Positions 22,996 to 34,914 of a stretch of 64,000 bases of DNA are shown here, one piece after another. How positions within the stretch are numbered: the first letter of the stretch is position 1; every line of letters begins with the position of its first letter. The notes beneath the pieces were generated by a model. That model was not told where the DNA came from. It searched no databases and saw nothing but the letters and a program-made list of their open reading frames with translations. Source of the DNA: Symsagittifera roscoffensis. Its lineage: Eukaryota > Xenacoelomorpha > Acoela > Convolutidae. The position numbers and the translations under genes are program-made. The stretch is taken from assembly GCF_963678635.1 (NCBI RefSeq), contig NC_087063.1, forward strand, positions 20,404,701 through 20,468,700, written 5' to 3'.

Positions 22996-24640
22996 CTAGA
23001 GGCGACGAGGTTGCACAGCTGGTGCACGCCTGGAGCAAACTTGTGCCCCGGAGGTGTTACTATTGCCGGGAAGCGGAGAGTGTTGTGATTGAGTCCTGAC
23101 TTGAAGGATTGAGCGAGGTCCGAATTCCGGGCTGCTAGCTCCTTGAGGACCTTTTCCCCCCATCTGGTGGAAGTTTTCGTTTGAATTGCGACCATTTATT
23201 TGCCGCCCGAGCGAGTTCCGCCAACGCCTTGTAGGGTTCACTAGATGCCACATTTCCGTCCAGCGAGAACAAGGGTTTGAAGCAAGGAGGAACTGTTGGA
23301 TTCGTGATACCGCAAGGAACAACTTCTGCTCGGTCTCTGCTGTAATCTTGGCTGGCAATCTGGTCTGGCGTAAGGAGGTTGCGCTCCAGTCCTTAGGCTG
23401 AAGTATCAAATTTAACAACATTATTACGCGCCTGAGACTATTCAGTATTAGGTTTAAGACCAAAATGCAACTCAAAAGGTGATTTCATAAGCACGGAATG
23501 ATTACTCTTGCGAATCTCCTCCAGTATTTGTTCAATCGTTTCCTTAAAGTTTTTGAAATTAAGATCGAGTTTTGCAACACCAAGTTTTCTCTTGATTGTC
23601 TGAATCGCTCGTTCAACCAAACCACTGCCTCTATGATCTCCGACCGGCGAGAGGACATGTTTAATACCTCTGCTTGAGCAAAGATATTGCACCAAGTTAT
23701 TTTTAAAACATGAATCATGATCCGTTCTGATAGAGTGAGGTAGACCATGGATACGAATGTAAGATTCAAGGAGTTTAGTAACCTTCTTAGCCCCAGTAGT
23801 TATAGAAATAAGAGCTGAAGGAAACTTGGAGAACCGATGGATTGCTACCAAAAAAAAGATCTTAGACCCTTTATCATCAAGTATAGGACCAGCAAAATCT
23901 AGTTGTAACTCCTGATTAGGTCCAGACAGTACAGGCAAAGGTTGTGCGTATTAAAAATGGTGCGTGTTTAAGATTCTTAACAAACAAGGTGCATTCACGG
24001 CAATTCTCGCATGTATCGATGATCTGACGGCTCATAAATGGCCACCAGAGATATTCAGAGGCCGCCATCATGGCCTCTTGTCCCGGGTGAGATCGGTGAA
24101 GACGAGTCAGCACGGCTTGTCGAAGAGGTTGGGGTATGGCCATTTTGTTATCAATAACTATACAGTTATTAACCACAGCTGCTTAGGCCATATACAAACC
24201 ACGCTTGTTGAAAGATGTGATGTCCTTGTTTATGATAGCTCGTTTCATAGGGCCAAAAAAACAATCCTCCTCCGTAAGTTCCGCCAAAAGGTCTGCATCA
24301 AAGAGTCCAGGCAGTCCCAAAATTTCCTTCTTTAACGAGAAATGAAGAGGTTTACCTCCATTGACAGCGAGGACCCCAATCTTTACGGCCGTGTTAACTT
24401 TTCCCGGCTTCGATAGGCGACACCGTCTCATCGCCTCCAATAGCTGAGTGTGACCATCTTTCCAAAATTTAGTCCTGGTGGCAACAAAACGGGTTTTGGC
24501 AGCCCATTCTCGGGTTTGGTTTCGTTGGCGTATTTGATCCAATCGAGAGATGCGGTTCAGTTGACGAGCTCGTATTGGTGGCCTTGGACTGGGTCGGCGA
24601 AAATTTGGAGAACTTATTGGAAAAGACTCCACGAATTTTA
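22996..24640 (-). pseudogene. Integrase region of the minus-strand element
   Basis: The zinc-binding part is near 24110-23990 (H-R-S-H-P-G-Q-E and C-E-N-C-R-E-C). The catalytic core shows L-D-F-A-G-P at about 23905, R-T-D-H-D-S-C-F at about 23720, and G-S-G-L-V-E-R-A-I-Q-T at about 23620. The upstream part (24183-24632) is the pol linker. The enzyme would integrate cDNA. Part of a broken element. Confidence 0.8.
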
Positions 24641-25800
24641 GTGAATTACCCTGCTCGCAGGTGAGTTAAGTATAGTCTGAGGGTGAGGTTGAGTGAGAGT
24701 AGCATTCAAGTCGATAGTAGTTTGGTTAGCGTCAGGCGGTTGTGTCATTTTGAAAAAAATGTGATTTACGAATAAAGGAGATGAGATTAGATGACTGTTT
24801 TGTAAAGATTCAGGTCGGAGACAGTGAATTTTGGAAACACCAACTGGTCTGCGATAATCAATTTGCATACCAGTTTCTGATTGATTAAATTCGTGAGAGC
24901 ATAAACCGACGCCCTCTTTGGGCAAATAATGCAAACAGTCCGTTTGCATACTAAGATATGATTGGTTGAAACATTGAGTAACATTATCATCGCCCCCAAC
25001 CGGCGAGTGACGTAAATAACTGGCACCATTACACTGTGACACAAATTCAACACCCTCTTGCGGCGGTATACAACTTTGATCCCACACCGGAGAAAAATTA
25101 TAAGAGTTAATAAAAGAAAGGGCCTGATGGAAAGCCTCAATAGATTTAACTACGAAAAGTTCGTCATATTTAGAGGGCTCAGGAGCTGGAAACGTAGGAT
25201 AACGTGATAAATAATCAACTATCCCCAGCGTGACCCCTGGGACGTGAATACCCTCAAAATCAAAAAGTAACAAGCGATCTGCCCAACGAGCAAGACGAGA
25301 CTGATTTAATATGTTATTATAATTTTCATTTAATGCCGATATGATAGCTTTATGATCAGTCAACACTTGAAAACGCGTACCTAAAAGATAGGTCCAGAAA
25401 TGTTCACAGGCCCAAACAATTGCCAATAACTCCAATTAGTACTATATTTAAGTACTATATATTTAAGTACCAATAAGTACTATATTTAACCTCCGCATTG
25501 TTAAGGAAACGCGAAACAAAAGCAGTTGGGGCCCAAACTCCCGGTTCAAATTCTTGTTCGAGGCAAGCTCCTAGACCATTATGACTAGCGTCGCATTTTA
25601 CTCTCGAACCCTTTGATGAATTGAAATGATAAAGACTCGGGATGTTCGCAATCATATTGATTATATCATTAAAGGCCTTATTCTTTTCCGCTCCCCACAA
25701 GAACGACTGTTTCTTACAGGCTTTCAAGGATGCCCGGAAATGAACAGTATGGGTACGCGAATCAGGAATAAACCTCTGCAAACGGTTTAACGTTCCCATA
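24640..25800 (-). pseudogene. RNase H and connection region
   Basis: Visible motifs are K-C-D-A-S-H-N-G-L-G-A-C-L (about 25610), E-L-L-A-I-V-W-A-C-E-H-F at the right end of the 24638-25435 frame, T-D-H-K-A-I (about 25360) and V-D-Y-L-S-R-Y (about 25205). These are standard gypsy RNase H signatures. The left part, 24640-25140, is a Gln/Asn-rich spacer toward integrase. Confidence 0.8.
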
Positions 25801-25889
25801 AATGAACGAAGTTGTTTTAAAAATCGCGGTTGTTTGAGTGATTGAATTGCTTCGATCTTTGAAAATTTGGGAGAGTAACCGTTCTCATT

Positions 25890-27000
25890 AATGTCTTACC
25901 CTAACCAAGTTAGTTGGTTAACAGAGAATTCGCACTTACTCAGTTTGAGAACCCAGCCTTCCACGTCAAGTCTATGCATAACCTTTTCGACCAGTTCATT
26001 ATGTTCTTGAACATCTCCTTTAGTGACTATCAAAATGTCGTCGAGGTAACAAATAACACATTCTAACCCTTGTAAGGTACAATCCATTGCCTTCTGGAAC
26101 TCGATAGCATATCAATTAACCCATAAAATCCGGTCTTGAATCGGTACGTTCCCGTCGCCTCGCCACTCAGAATATTGAAATTACAGTGATAGCTAGCGAG
26201 CGATGACAATGGCAACTGACTAAACGCATAATTCAAATCCAAGGGCGTGAACCAAACATTTCCAGGAAGATTTCTAGTTATGATGTGTGCCGCGGAATCA
26301 ATGAGTTCATGAATTTTCGGCATCTGGTACTTGTATTTCCAGATCTGGGCATTCATCGGCTTAGCATTAAGGGCCAGTTTGATAAAGCCATCCTTCTTTG
26401 TAGTTAGCACAATCGGTGCTATGAAGAAATCAGTCGTACACTTGTCCAAATTTTCAATATGCCCCTGCTCTACCAGAAGTTTTATCTCGCTCGCGACCCT
26501 ATCCTGAATATGAATCGGAACTTTACGTCCTTTAATTTGACGTAGCACCAATGGGAATTTGAAATTAGTATAAACTTTATGATGTTTAAATCAACCCAAA
26601 CGACTGAACACAAGGGCGTGTTTCTTTGCAAATAAAGAACTCCAGTATTCTGATATCGAATCCGAGGAACTATACTCCAGCGACTGAACTGATTCAGCCT
26701 TCAACTGTGTAGTAACAACACCAAGTTGCTCCTGCAAGTCCAAACCAAAGAGATTACGGGTTTTGTTCTCCGAAATGAGGAACTGAGCGTTGTCCACCCT
26801 CCAGCTACTAGAAGAAATCGGGATTTGAATCAACCCAAGTAGACGAATGGGCTGCTTATTATAGTCAACATACAAGGTATTAATAGGGTAACGTGTGATA
26901 TCGCGAAACTCAATTGATGGGTTTCGTTGCAAAAGTAAATCATAGGTACGTTTCTTCAGGAACGAAACTGGGCTTCCTGTGTCTACAGTCGAATAGAAAA
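25890..27000 (-). pseudogene. pol: Reverse transcriptase and protease region
   Basis: RT motifs are P-I-V-L-T-T-K-K-D-G (about 26410), L-D-L-N-Y-A-F-S-Q-L (about 26235) and the catalytic Y-L-D-D-I-L-I (about 26040). The protease D-T-G-S-P motif is read near 26980, followed by a retropepsin-like segment N-L-F-G-L-D-L (about 26755). Order and spacing are those of Ty3/gypsy pol. Confidence 0.85.
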
Positions 27001-27002
27001 AA

Positions 27003-28001
27003 CTATGACTCTGAACGCAACGGGATACTGAGGCTCCTAGATTTCCCTCCGCTTGACTTGGGGGGTTCTATACTATTAATCATGACAGCGGATTCTAGCT
27101 GTAACACCCCATATTCTGGCTCACTCTCCTGGTCGACTTCTATAAAATTACAATCCATAGATGGACCCATAGATGGACCCTCATTTTCCTGAGCCAGATT
27201 TACACGTCGTTTCGACAAGTTGCAACATTTCGCGAAGTGACCACGTTTCCGACAAAGATTACAAGTTACTTCCCGAGCTGGACAAGCTTTTCGGTGATCC
27301 GGACCAAAAGAATTACCACAGAAGTAACATGACTTATTTGTTTTATTGTTTTGTGACGTTTGTCGATTATTCTGGTTATGAGAATAATTCCGTTCCCTTC
27401 TAGATGACTGAATGTAGAAAGTTGGTTCTTGTTTAACCTTGAATCCGTTGGAATGTTGATTATGAGATAGTAGTGTTTGGAATTGAGCAGATGGATTTGC
27501 CCCTTTTTCGCACTCAAGTGCGAGCTTGAAGGTGTCATCTAGATCAGCCTTAGCCTTGATAAGTTGTTTTTGAATATCTATATCTCGAATTCGTCCAATA
27601 AAGAGGTCTTTCAAAGTCTCCCTTTCTTGAGCCTGAGGCCAATTACACAGAGCCACTTGGGCGCTCAGACGAGCGTAAAATGACGAGAAAGTGTCATTTT
27701 CAAGCATGAAAACCGTGTTATACAGTTTGATACGTTCCACCGTATATTCCCGTTCAACCTTGAATAACGTTTCACAGCCGTTTTGAAATTCTCGAAAAGG
27801 AATATTACTTATGTCCGTGTGAGGAAATGAGTCAACGAATTGTCTCCTCCCTTCATTCCCCAGAGCGAAGAACAAACGAGACTTCATACGGGCTTCAGCT
27901 TCGTGATAAAACCAATTCTGACTGATCCGAGGGCCTTTTCTCCTCCCCTCAATGTTTAATTTGTTAATTCTTGGAGTAGGAAGTTTATCCTGAATGATCA
28001 T
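27003..28001 (-). pseudogene. gag: Gag of the minus-strand element
   Basis: A 332-codon frame whose first codons overlap the 5' LTR end. Residues about 30-190 are capsid-like. Residues about 225-270 carry two zinc knuckles, C-Y-F-C-x5-D-H-x4-C and C-N-L-C-x3-G-H-x4-C. The product would form the particle shell and bind RNA. Confidence 0.8.
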
Positions 28002-28175
28002 GAGTTTAAGTTGAATAAAGATTATCTAGCAAACAAAATAGAGATCAGAAAAGGATGAACACGTTCTGCGTGGTATTGTGTATAGATTAGCATAATGACC
28101 TCGGTTAGTATAATTAACATGTAGGACTGCAAAAGAACAAGTAAATAACGAGGTACCGAAGGTCGCCTCACGACA
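27972..28175 (-). repeat. 5' LTR of the minus-strand element
   Basis: 204 bp, TG...CA, the partner of 21530-21742. The gag frame starts inside its 3' edge in element orientation. No classical tRNA primer-binding TGG follows the LTR. Confidence 0.95.
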
Positions 28176-29058
28176 ATTTTGGAGAAAAAATTAAAGCAAT
28201 TATAGAACTTAATCACATGGAAAAAAGCAATAGCTTAATAAATGTAATTGAATTCTGTTACTAACATCTTACTCTTGTCATCATACGATTTTCACCAATT
28301 TAAAAATTGGTTATTCAAAAATTGGCTACCTGAAACATAAAACACTATTTCACTCTAAAAACAGCTCCTTTTAAGGCTGTTATTTAAAATTCTACTCAAA
28401 ACTTTTTCGAAAAAAGTATAGCATGAACTTTGATGAGCTCACGTAATTGGTAGTTTAGAAATTCCAAACTTTGCGCATGTGAACTAAGAGTTTTTATTTT
28501 TCTGCAATTTAAGTCGGTCTTGCAGTTTCCACTGTGATCAAAATTTGTTGTTTTCACATGCTGAATAAAAAGCTTTCATCTACAATGGTTTTCAAAAAAA
28601 ATGTTAAGGTTGTCTGAAAAACATTTGGTTGAGTGTTTTTTCTTTTCTCTAGTATGTTTTATAACAAATAAAAGAAAAATTCGTGCCTTTCATGTGAAAT
28701 TGTTTGGCGAAGTTTGACAAAAGATCAGAAGCATATGTTTGCATAATTTTAGTTTTTTTTTTTTTCATTTTAATAAAAACTTATTAAACCTTTTTTTTTG
28801 CTTTTTACTGCATGCTTTTTTGTTCTAAGTTTTAACAAAAAGAGCTATTTACCTTCTCTGCTTCGCTTACTTTGGAAATGATGGCAAAAGGGCGTAGCGA
28901 TAAGCCTCGGTGTCTATTATTTAAAACCCAATTTTGCTAAACATTCATAACCTTTTTAATTATTGTCGAATCTATAAGGTATTACTTTCACATAACATGA
29001 TGCTTGACAGAAAGCGTAAAAGTCAAAATTTCAACTGGATCTTCTGGTTAACTATTAC
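28176..29058. other. Intergenic AT-rich host DNA
   Basis: Poly-T and poly-A rich, with no supported gene and no recognised repeat. Confidence 0.5.
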
Positions 29059-29790
29059 CCTACCCGGGTTGATGTTTGCAATTTTGGTTTCGACCGACTC
29101 GACCAAAAAATCGTAAGTTTTGACCGTTTCGTCCCAGGCTCGATACGTTCCGACCGAATCCACTCAAACTGTCCGAGGAAGAAGGTTTTGTCCCAGAGGG
29201 AAAAACATTTCGACCATGTTCGACCGAGAAATAAACGTTTCGACCGAGTTTGACTGCAAATGTTTTTCGACCGAGAAGCCTTTCGACCGGGAGTTTACTT
29301 TCTGACTGTGTTAAACTGAGGGAAAATGTTTCGACTGAGAAATTTTTTGACTGTGTTCTACTGTAAATATGCTTTCGTATGCTATTATATTTTTCACGAC
29401 AAGCAGTTTGTTATATGTATGTTTGTTTGTGTTTGTTTTTGTTTCGACCGACTTGACTTTATGTTACAATTCTGAGTTCAACTGTGCCGTAATTTTGTGT
29501 TCGACTTTATGTTTCGACCTTGTGTTTGGCTTTAGGTTTCGCCTTAGTATTCATTTTTATGTTTCGATTAACTCGACTTTATGTTTCGACTTTGTGTTCG
29601 ACTTTCTGTTTCGACTTTGTGTTCGACTTTCTGTTCGACTCTCTGTTTCGATTTTGTGGTTGACTTTTTGCTTTAACTTAGTGTTCGTTTTTATATTTCC
29701 ACCTTATTTTTGACTATTTGTTAAATTTTGTGTTTGACTTCGTGTTTCGACCGGCTCTACTTTAAGTTACGACCTTGGGTTCGACTCTAG
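29059..29790. repeat. Degenerate TTCGAC minisatellite
   Basis: The motif TTTCGAC recurs every 10-14 bp, first as TTTCGACCGA variants (29090-29350) and then as GTGTTCGACTTTCTG variants (29440-29780). It starts next to CCCGGGTTGA, the same end word as the inverted-repeat element at 34516-34914. The open frame at 29369-29713 is an artefact of the repeat. Confidence 0.8.
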
Positions 29791-31749
29791 GGCCCTCTCG
29801 TTTGTTTTCCTCACTTTTATTGCGGCATCATCCAGCACTTGAACTTGATTTGAACTCAAAAAACCGGGAATTCAAAAACCCGGACTTCAAAAAACCGGGA
29901 CTTTAAAATTTAAAAGTCCAAAATTTTTCAGAAAAACTCTTGCAAAGTGCTCCAAAACAGACAAAAATAGGTAAAAATTCAAAGTGGATTATACCAACAT
30001 CGAGTAATGCAGAGAAATGGTTTAGTGTAAATTTTACAATTTTTGGACAAATTTTCGTCAATAAAGTTAGACAGCCAAATTTTTCTTCATTTCAACAGAG
30101 TGAACTAGGGGAACTGCTCTGTTCAACTAAGTATTGGCTAAATTTCATTTGAAATAATTGATCGTTTTTTGGTATTTTGTTCCATTGATCGTATTCTCAA
30201 TAAATTCGGTTCTTCCTTGCTTCATGATGTGGTTAAAATAGTCCAACAAAAATTGACAATTTGATAAAAACTTGAAACTTGAGGTTGTTTTAAGATAGTC
30301 AAAATTTGGTAACAAAGTCGAACTTCCAAGGTCAAAGTTTTGACGTTATGTTTTGACCGAGGTGATCGAACCAGATGTCATTGTGCGACCAAAAGTCCAT
30401 AATTGCACAGGGACTACAAAAACTCATATCTTTTGAAATTTGCGACATTCAATGTTTTCAATAGCCATGAGAAACAGCGAATATGTCAATTTCATTGGCA
30501 TACATGCACCATCAGATTGTTTTTTGAGGAGGGGGGACGCCTATAAATGCCTAAAAACGCCCGTTTTTTCGATGTTGCTTGCCTCAATTGCACATTAACA
30601 GTTTCTTGCCTCAATTGCATATCAATTCAAGCAAAGTTGATCAAACTGTCAATTATTTTAACTTCAAGAAAAATGATAACAGTTAGGATGTCGTTTTGAG
30701 TGTGAACATTAAGATCTTTCAGATGGTATGAAAAACGCCCGTCAAAATGGCCAGTTATCATGTCGAAATTTGTTTGATGAAAAAACTTGACCGAGCACAA
30801 ATATTCTATCAATTTTTCCGAAAGACGGAACAATAAAGATTTGAACGAGTGATGTGTTTTTCAAGCAGATATATGATTTTTAATAACTTCATATTAATTT
30901 CTGACGCACCAAACTTTTGGCTCACGAAACGGTCAGTTGCTACAAGGAAAGAAAAAAAGTTGAAATATAGAGACCTGAAAAAGTTTAATTTTTTTCAACT
31001 TTTGTTCCATGAGATCAAATTATATTGTCTAAGACATTTTCTGAAAATTTCAACTCTTAAACAATAAGTTTTTTAAGCACGGTTGATTTTTTAAGAACGG
31101 GTGAACTTTTAAAACTAGTTTTTCCTATTGTTAGGATATCGGTGCCTTGATTTAACTCTTTTTGTTCTGCCTTGGGAAAAAATGACGACTTGTTTGTGCT
31201 CAGTGAATTATTTTCGAAAAAAAATCGAGTTTGGAGTGAGACTTTTAGGAAAAATTCTTCACGTGCCTTATGAAGTATATTGAAGCCTTGATTTCAAACA
31301 TAATTTTTTTTAGTCAAAATGCTTAGATTTGCTATTTAAAATAATTAAAAGTTAATCGCTCTCTAGTTTACTTTAACAATTTGGCCCCACATTTTCAAAT
31401 GAAAAATCTTTCAAGTTGACTATTCAAGGTAATAAATTCTGATAGGTTGGATGTTGGATTTTGCAAAGGAAAACTTCCATTTTTCTGAAGATTTTACTGT
31501 CGACCTTCGTCTTAGGATAATTGATGGACTAAATCAATTTGGTTTTTCAATGACCCTCTTAGACAAAGGTCTCTAAAGTGTCTCTTGGAAGCAGAACATT
31601 GTTTTCGGGTGAAAACTGCACTTATTTCGCTAATATATAGTATCATTGTGAGAATTGCGGGAGTTAAAAGTTTCTACAGAACCAAATTTAATTTTTCCCC
31701 TTCCATTTGTATAATTATAAAATATACTTTAATCATAACTTTATTCCTT
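29791..31749. other. Intergenic AT-rich host DNA
   Basis: I see no supported gene. 29860-29905 has three copies of an AAACCGGGA/CTTCAAAAA motif. 30577-30625 has two copies of CTTGCCTCAATTGCA. The remainder is unremarkable. Confidence 0.5.
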
Positions 31750-32120
31750 TTACTTTTCAAAGGGTTCTCCAAGATGAGCATTTCGAACCAGGAACTGCTC
31801 AGAATGTAGAGCAGTTTTTGTTATAGGTGCCCAAATCTCGCCATTGTTACTGTTCAACATGGTGTCACACTCCTCTACTAAATGACATCTCGAAAGAGTC
31901 AAGTTGCTGTTGTATTCCCAAACTGCGAAGTTGCAATACTCAACTGAGAGAAAGACATGCAGTTGTTCTTTATCGACTGCTTCATTGTTTGAGCATTTCT
32001 CTTGACATTGATCAGGTGTGAGGCCTCTCCACCCCATCCACGCATTGGGTCGAAGAGCTTTCACGTGCTTGTAAATTGACGAGCACACTTTTCCACGGGC
32101 AAAAATTTTGTAAATTGGCC
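31750..32120 (-). CDS. PAN/Apple-type domain exon (D)
   Basis: Read on the minus strand from an acceptor (TCAAATTTTAG, intron end 32121) in phase 1, the exon encodes about 120 residues ending at a stop. The core is L-T-P-D-Q-C-Q-E-K-C, then Y-C-N-F-A-V-W-E-Y, then R-C-x5-C. This is the PAN/Apple pattern: helix with C-x3-C, central strand C-x-F-x-x-W/Y, late C-x5-C. PAN domains bind proteins or carbohydrates and are usually secreted. A GTAA at the 3' end would allow splicing, but the in-frame TAA fits a terminal exon equally well. It shares acceptor phase and layout with the exons at 33346, 45805 and 50405. The open frame upstream of the acceptor contains a Helentron tail fragment and is not coding. 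Confidence 0.65.
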
Positions 32121-32803
32121 CTAAAATTTGACTATAAGATAAAAATTGAAGGAACTGTGCTGCCAGGGAACGAAACTGTCCAAAGAGTATATTACATGCT
32201 GTGCAAATTGCACAGATTGCAGCAAACAGACTTCTTTTTGTCCATATTTCAAAACTACCCAAAGGAAACAAGACTGCTCGTTTTTTTTTCAGGCAGACCA
32301 TCAATACAAAAAATCGATCGAATTTAATTAAACAAAACAATACATTTTGTTTCGAAATTTTTGTTGTTTGATGATCAAGAAAATCTGAATATTTTTGTAT
32401 ATTATCTGTATAAAATAAATATACGAAAAAATGGATAAAAACTGATTTTCGACTTAATCGGTTCTATTGTTGCTAAATTTCGTATAACAAAAAAAAACAA
32501 AAAAGTTGCCAACATTTGGTTTTAAGTATTTTAAAATAAATTGAAATTGATTAACTAAGCTTTATTTTTTTATGAAATTATGTTCTTCTTGAATCAATTT
32601 AAATTGATTGGTTAAAGGTCTTTGCTACAATATTTCTTGCCAGTAAGATTAATAAAGATCAAGACTTCTTGTATATATGAGCAAAGCGCTGACTGTCCTG
32701 ACTTTCCCGTAAATCGTCTCATTTATTATTTAAACAACAAAGTTTGAACTTTTAGATCCCCCAGCAGCCAATAAAAAAGTTGAGTGTTAAAGTTAGAGTA
32801 ATT
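32121..32803. other. Intron or intergenic DNA
   Basis: AT-rich. A short Helentron 3'-end fragment (ACAAGACTGCTCG, minus orientation) lies at about 32265. No signal-peptide exon for the PAN exon could be identified. Confidence 0.4.
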
Positions 32804-33252
32804 GTTCCGAGTTTCGTAACGAAAGTAACGGAATAATGTGCTCGGGGTGGGTTTTTTCCTTCAGACAAAATTCGATTTTTTAGCTAGCCATTTTGACGGA
32901 TTTTTCAAATAGCATTCAAAAAGTATTGTCGTCCTGAGCTTGAATTTAAACAGATATTTCACCTGTGATCATTTTTTGTAAAGTTATGGGGGTTTAAATA
33001 TTGCAATTTTGGCCAATAAGGGACAATTAACGCGCGTTTTATTTCGTCGTCAAAATTGTTCCAAATTGATTTAATATAATTGATTGTTACTCGGTTACTT
33101 AACATGGCGTGTGGGGGCATGATTTTCCCAAAAAATCTTAAATTAAAAAAAATCATTTTTTTAATTACATTTAATTTTTTCATGTAATTACTGCCCCATA
33201 GACCTTAAAAGGCAGTCGGAACATTCAGGGCTTGGCGGTGATACGAGCAGTC
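32804..33252 (+). mobile_element. Helentron-like non-autonomous element
   Basis: 5' end GTTCCGA followed by a TTTCGTAACGAAAGTAACGG hairpin; 3' end AGGCAGTCGGAACATTCAGG, a weakened hairpin, then ATACGAGCAG. The internal words TCACCTGTGATCATTTTTTG and GACAATTAACGCGCG are shared by all fuller copies. Confidence 0.75.
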
Positions 33253-33345
33253 TGGTTTATGTTAAAATTTGAATGTTAACTTTTGAGAAGTTAATTCTTA
33301 GTATGGCTACAGCAAGCCAAAAATTACCGAATTGGTAGAGAAAAA

Positions 33346-33779
33346 CTAACATTCGAGAGGTTCATTTTCCTCCTTGTAATTTTTCATTTCCGTTCTAGTC
33401 AGGGAAAGTTCGACCGACTTCCAAACTGTCCGGTTGGGAAAATAATCCTTTTGATCACATTCCCGTGCTTGTGTGCACTGACCAAATTCTCCATGTTTTG
33501 ATTCTCCATCATAGTACGTGAAAAAATTGCACTCGGCTTTCTGCTGCTTAAAACAGTCTTGATTGGTCTTGCTGCTGCCTGTTTTTCCTATTTCTCTGCA
33601 AGTTCTTGCGCATTCACGCAGCGATAATGCCAGTTGTTTGTCACAGCCCAGCTTAGAGATACCCGTTTCGTTGTTATACCGGTACTTCGATTGAAACTGC
33701 AGAGGATCTTTGTCAGCATTTGTAGCGTTAAACACTGGTCCACATTGATGATCGGTTGCAACCCTCTCAAATACAAGCT
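33346..33779 (-). CDS. PAN/Apple-type domain exon (C)
   Basis: An acceptor TTATTATTTTCCAG (intron end 33780) opens a phase-1 exon of about 144 codons to a stop. After a hydrophilic lead with N-x-T glycosylation-type sites come L-G-C-D-K, S-L-R-E-C-A-R-T-C, then C-x6-E-C-N-F-F-T-Y-Y, then G-Q-C-x5-C. This is the most complete PAN-like copy, with eight cysteines counting the extra pair, and would be stable only in an oxidising compartment, so it is probably secreted. The frame continues upstream to an ATG at 33852, but the good acceptor and phase match with the sister exons argue for splicing. It ends N-E-P-L-E-C-stop. Confidence 0.65.
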
Positions 33780-33902
33780 CTGGAAAATAATAACAGATTA
33801 TAATACCTGAAACTGGGTACGTACGAATGAATGGCACATAGATAAACAACATAGAAAAAAAATAAAATACGTTTGGGTGATTCTCGTGAATTTGTTTTTA
33901 TT

Positions 33903-34500
33903 GTTCCGATTTTCGAAAAAAGTGCAAAATAATGATACTTGGGTTGGTTTTAGTGTTTTATTCAGTCATATTTCGACTTGTTAAATAATCATTTTGAGAA
34001 ATATTTTGAGCCATCCGGCAGATATTGTTTTCCAGGGCTCAAATAAAAAAAAATAAGTAATCATTTCACCTGTGATCAATTTTGTAAAATAATGAGGGTT
34101 TGAAAATTGCCAAAATTCAACCATTTGTATAAGCATACACGTCTCCATAGACAAAAAAGATCAACCGTACAATTCCCCACCTTACCAAATTGATTGAAGG
34201 GGGATGATAAAACACCGGTTTTTCAGAAATTGACTTCGAGGGCAAAATAAATTGATCTAGTCAAAAAGTCAAAAAAATCAATCGATACCGAACTATGATT
34301 AACATACTACGCTATTAACAGGATAAAATAGTTATTCAGTACAAAAAAAAATCGCGGAATCAATTTTCAAAATTAATACATGCTTGGGGAGGACAATTTA
34401 CTGCGGTAGTTTACTTGTGGATGATTGTTGTACGGTTGATCCGACACTAAAATACAGTCGGATTTTTCAGGGCTTCGCCCTAATACGGCTTCGTCTTGTT
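33903..34500 (+). mobile_element. Diverged Helentron-like copy
   Basis: 5' end GTTCCGATTTTCG at 33903; shared interior TTTCACCTGTGATCAATTTT; 3' end CAGTCGGATTTTTCAGGGCTTCGCCCT then ACGGCTTCGTCTTG. More diverged than the other copies. Confidence 0.6.
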
Positions 34501-34515
34501 TTTCTTTCTTTTATT

Positions 34516-34914
34516 TTCTCTATTGATTTTTCTTGCTCCCGGGTCGAGGTGCCATGTTTCATGTCCAGACATTGAAAGTCGCACCGCATCTGGATCCAGA
34601 CCCAAACTGCTTAGCCGCGCCGAATCTGGAAAGTTTCGATATAAGTCGCGAAGACATGCCAAAAATTTATTGCGAAAGACCAGACATAAAATTGCGAAAG
34701 TCTGGATATGAAGCGATCTAAATTTTAGCGACCACATATCTGACTTTGGCGACCCTATGCCAGAGTTTTGCGACCATTTTTGGTATGTTCATTTTGTAGC
34801 GACCCACGGGGGGACTTTCGCGACTCATGTCCAGACTTTACAGACTCAAATTTTTATCGCGACTATTTGGGTCTGGATTGGACCTCAACCCGGGCAGCAA
34901 TAATTCAATAGAAA
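34516..34914. mobile_element. Inverted-repeat element filled with GCGAC repeats
   Basis: The ends are inverted copies: TCTATTGATTTTTCTTGCTC then CCGGGTCGAGGTGCC on the left, and on the right the reverse complement of TTGCTGCCCGGGTTGAGGTCC. The interior repeats TAGCGACC...ATGTCCAGACTTT-like words about every 20-25 bp. No transposase is encoded, and no target duplication was recognised. The three overlapping open frames here are by-products. Confidence 0.6.

Larger units (their letters stand above)
21530..28175 (-). mobile_element. Ty3/gypsy LTR retrotransposon with both LTRs (fossil)
   Basis: It is read on the minus strand. The 5' LTR is 27972-28175 and the 3' LTR 21530-21742, both TG...CA. 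The 5-bp flanks are ATTCT (left) and ATTTT (right), a likely target duplication with one change. The parts are gag with two CCHC knuckles, protease, RT/RNase H, integrase and a Ser/Pro-rich 3' frame. No envelope was recognised. The two-knuckle gag and overall layout resemble the Mag / K02A2.6-type lineage, a family-level inference. The coding region carries several breaks. LTR divergence of about 2% points to a fairly recent insertion. Confidence 0.95.

Noticed and set aside
29369-29713. 114-codon + strand ORF
   Set aside because: It lies wholly within the TTCGAC minisatellite and has Phe/Val/Cys low complexity.
33781-33852. In-frame ATG and hydrophobic lead upstream of PAN exon C as a signal peptide
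   Set aside because: The strong acceptor at 33780 and the shared phase with the sister exons favour splicing. An intron between a GTATTA donor and this acceptor would be only 27 bp, too short to be credible.
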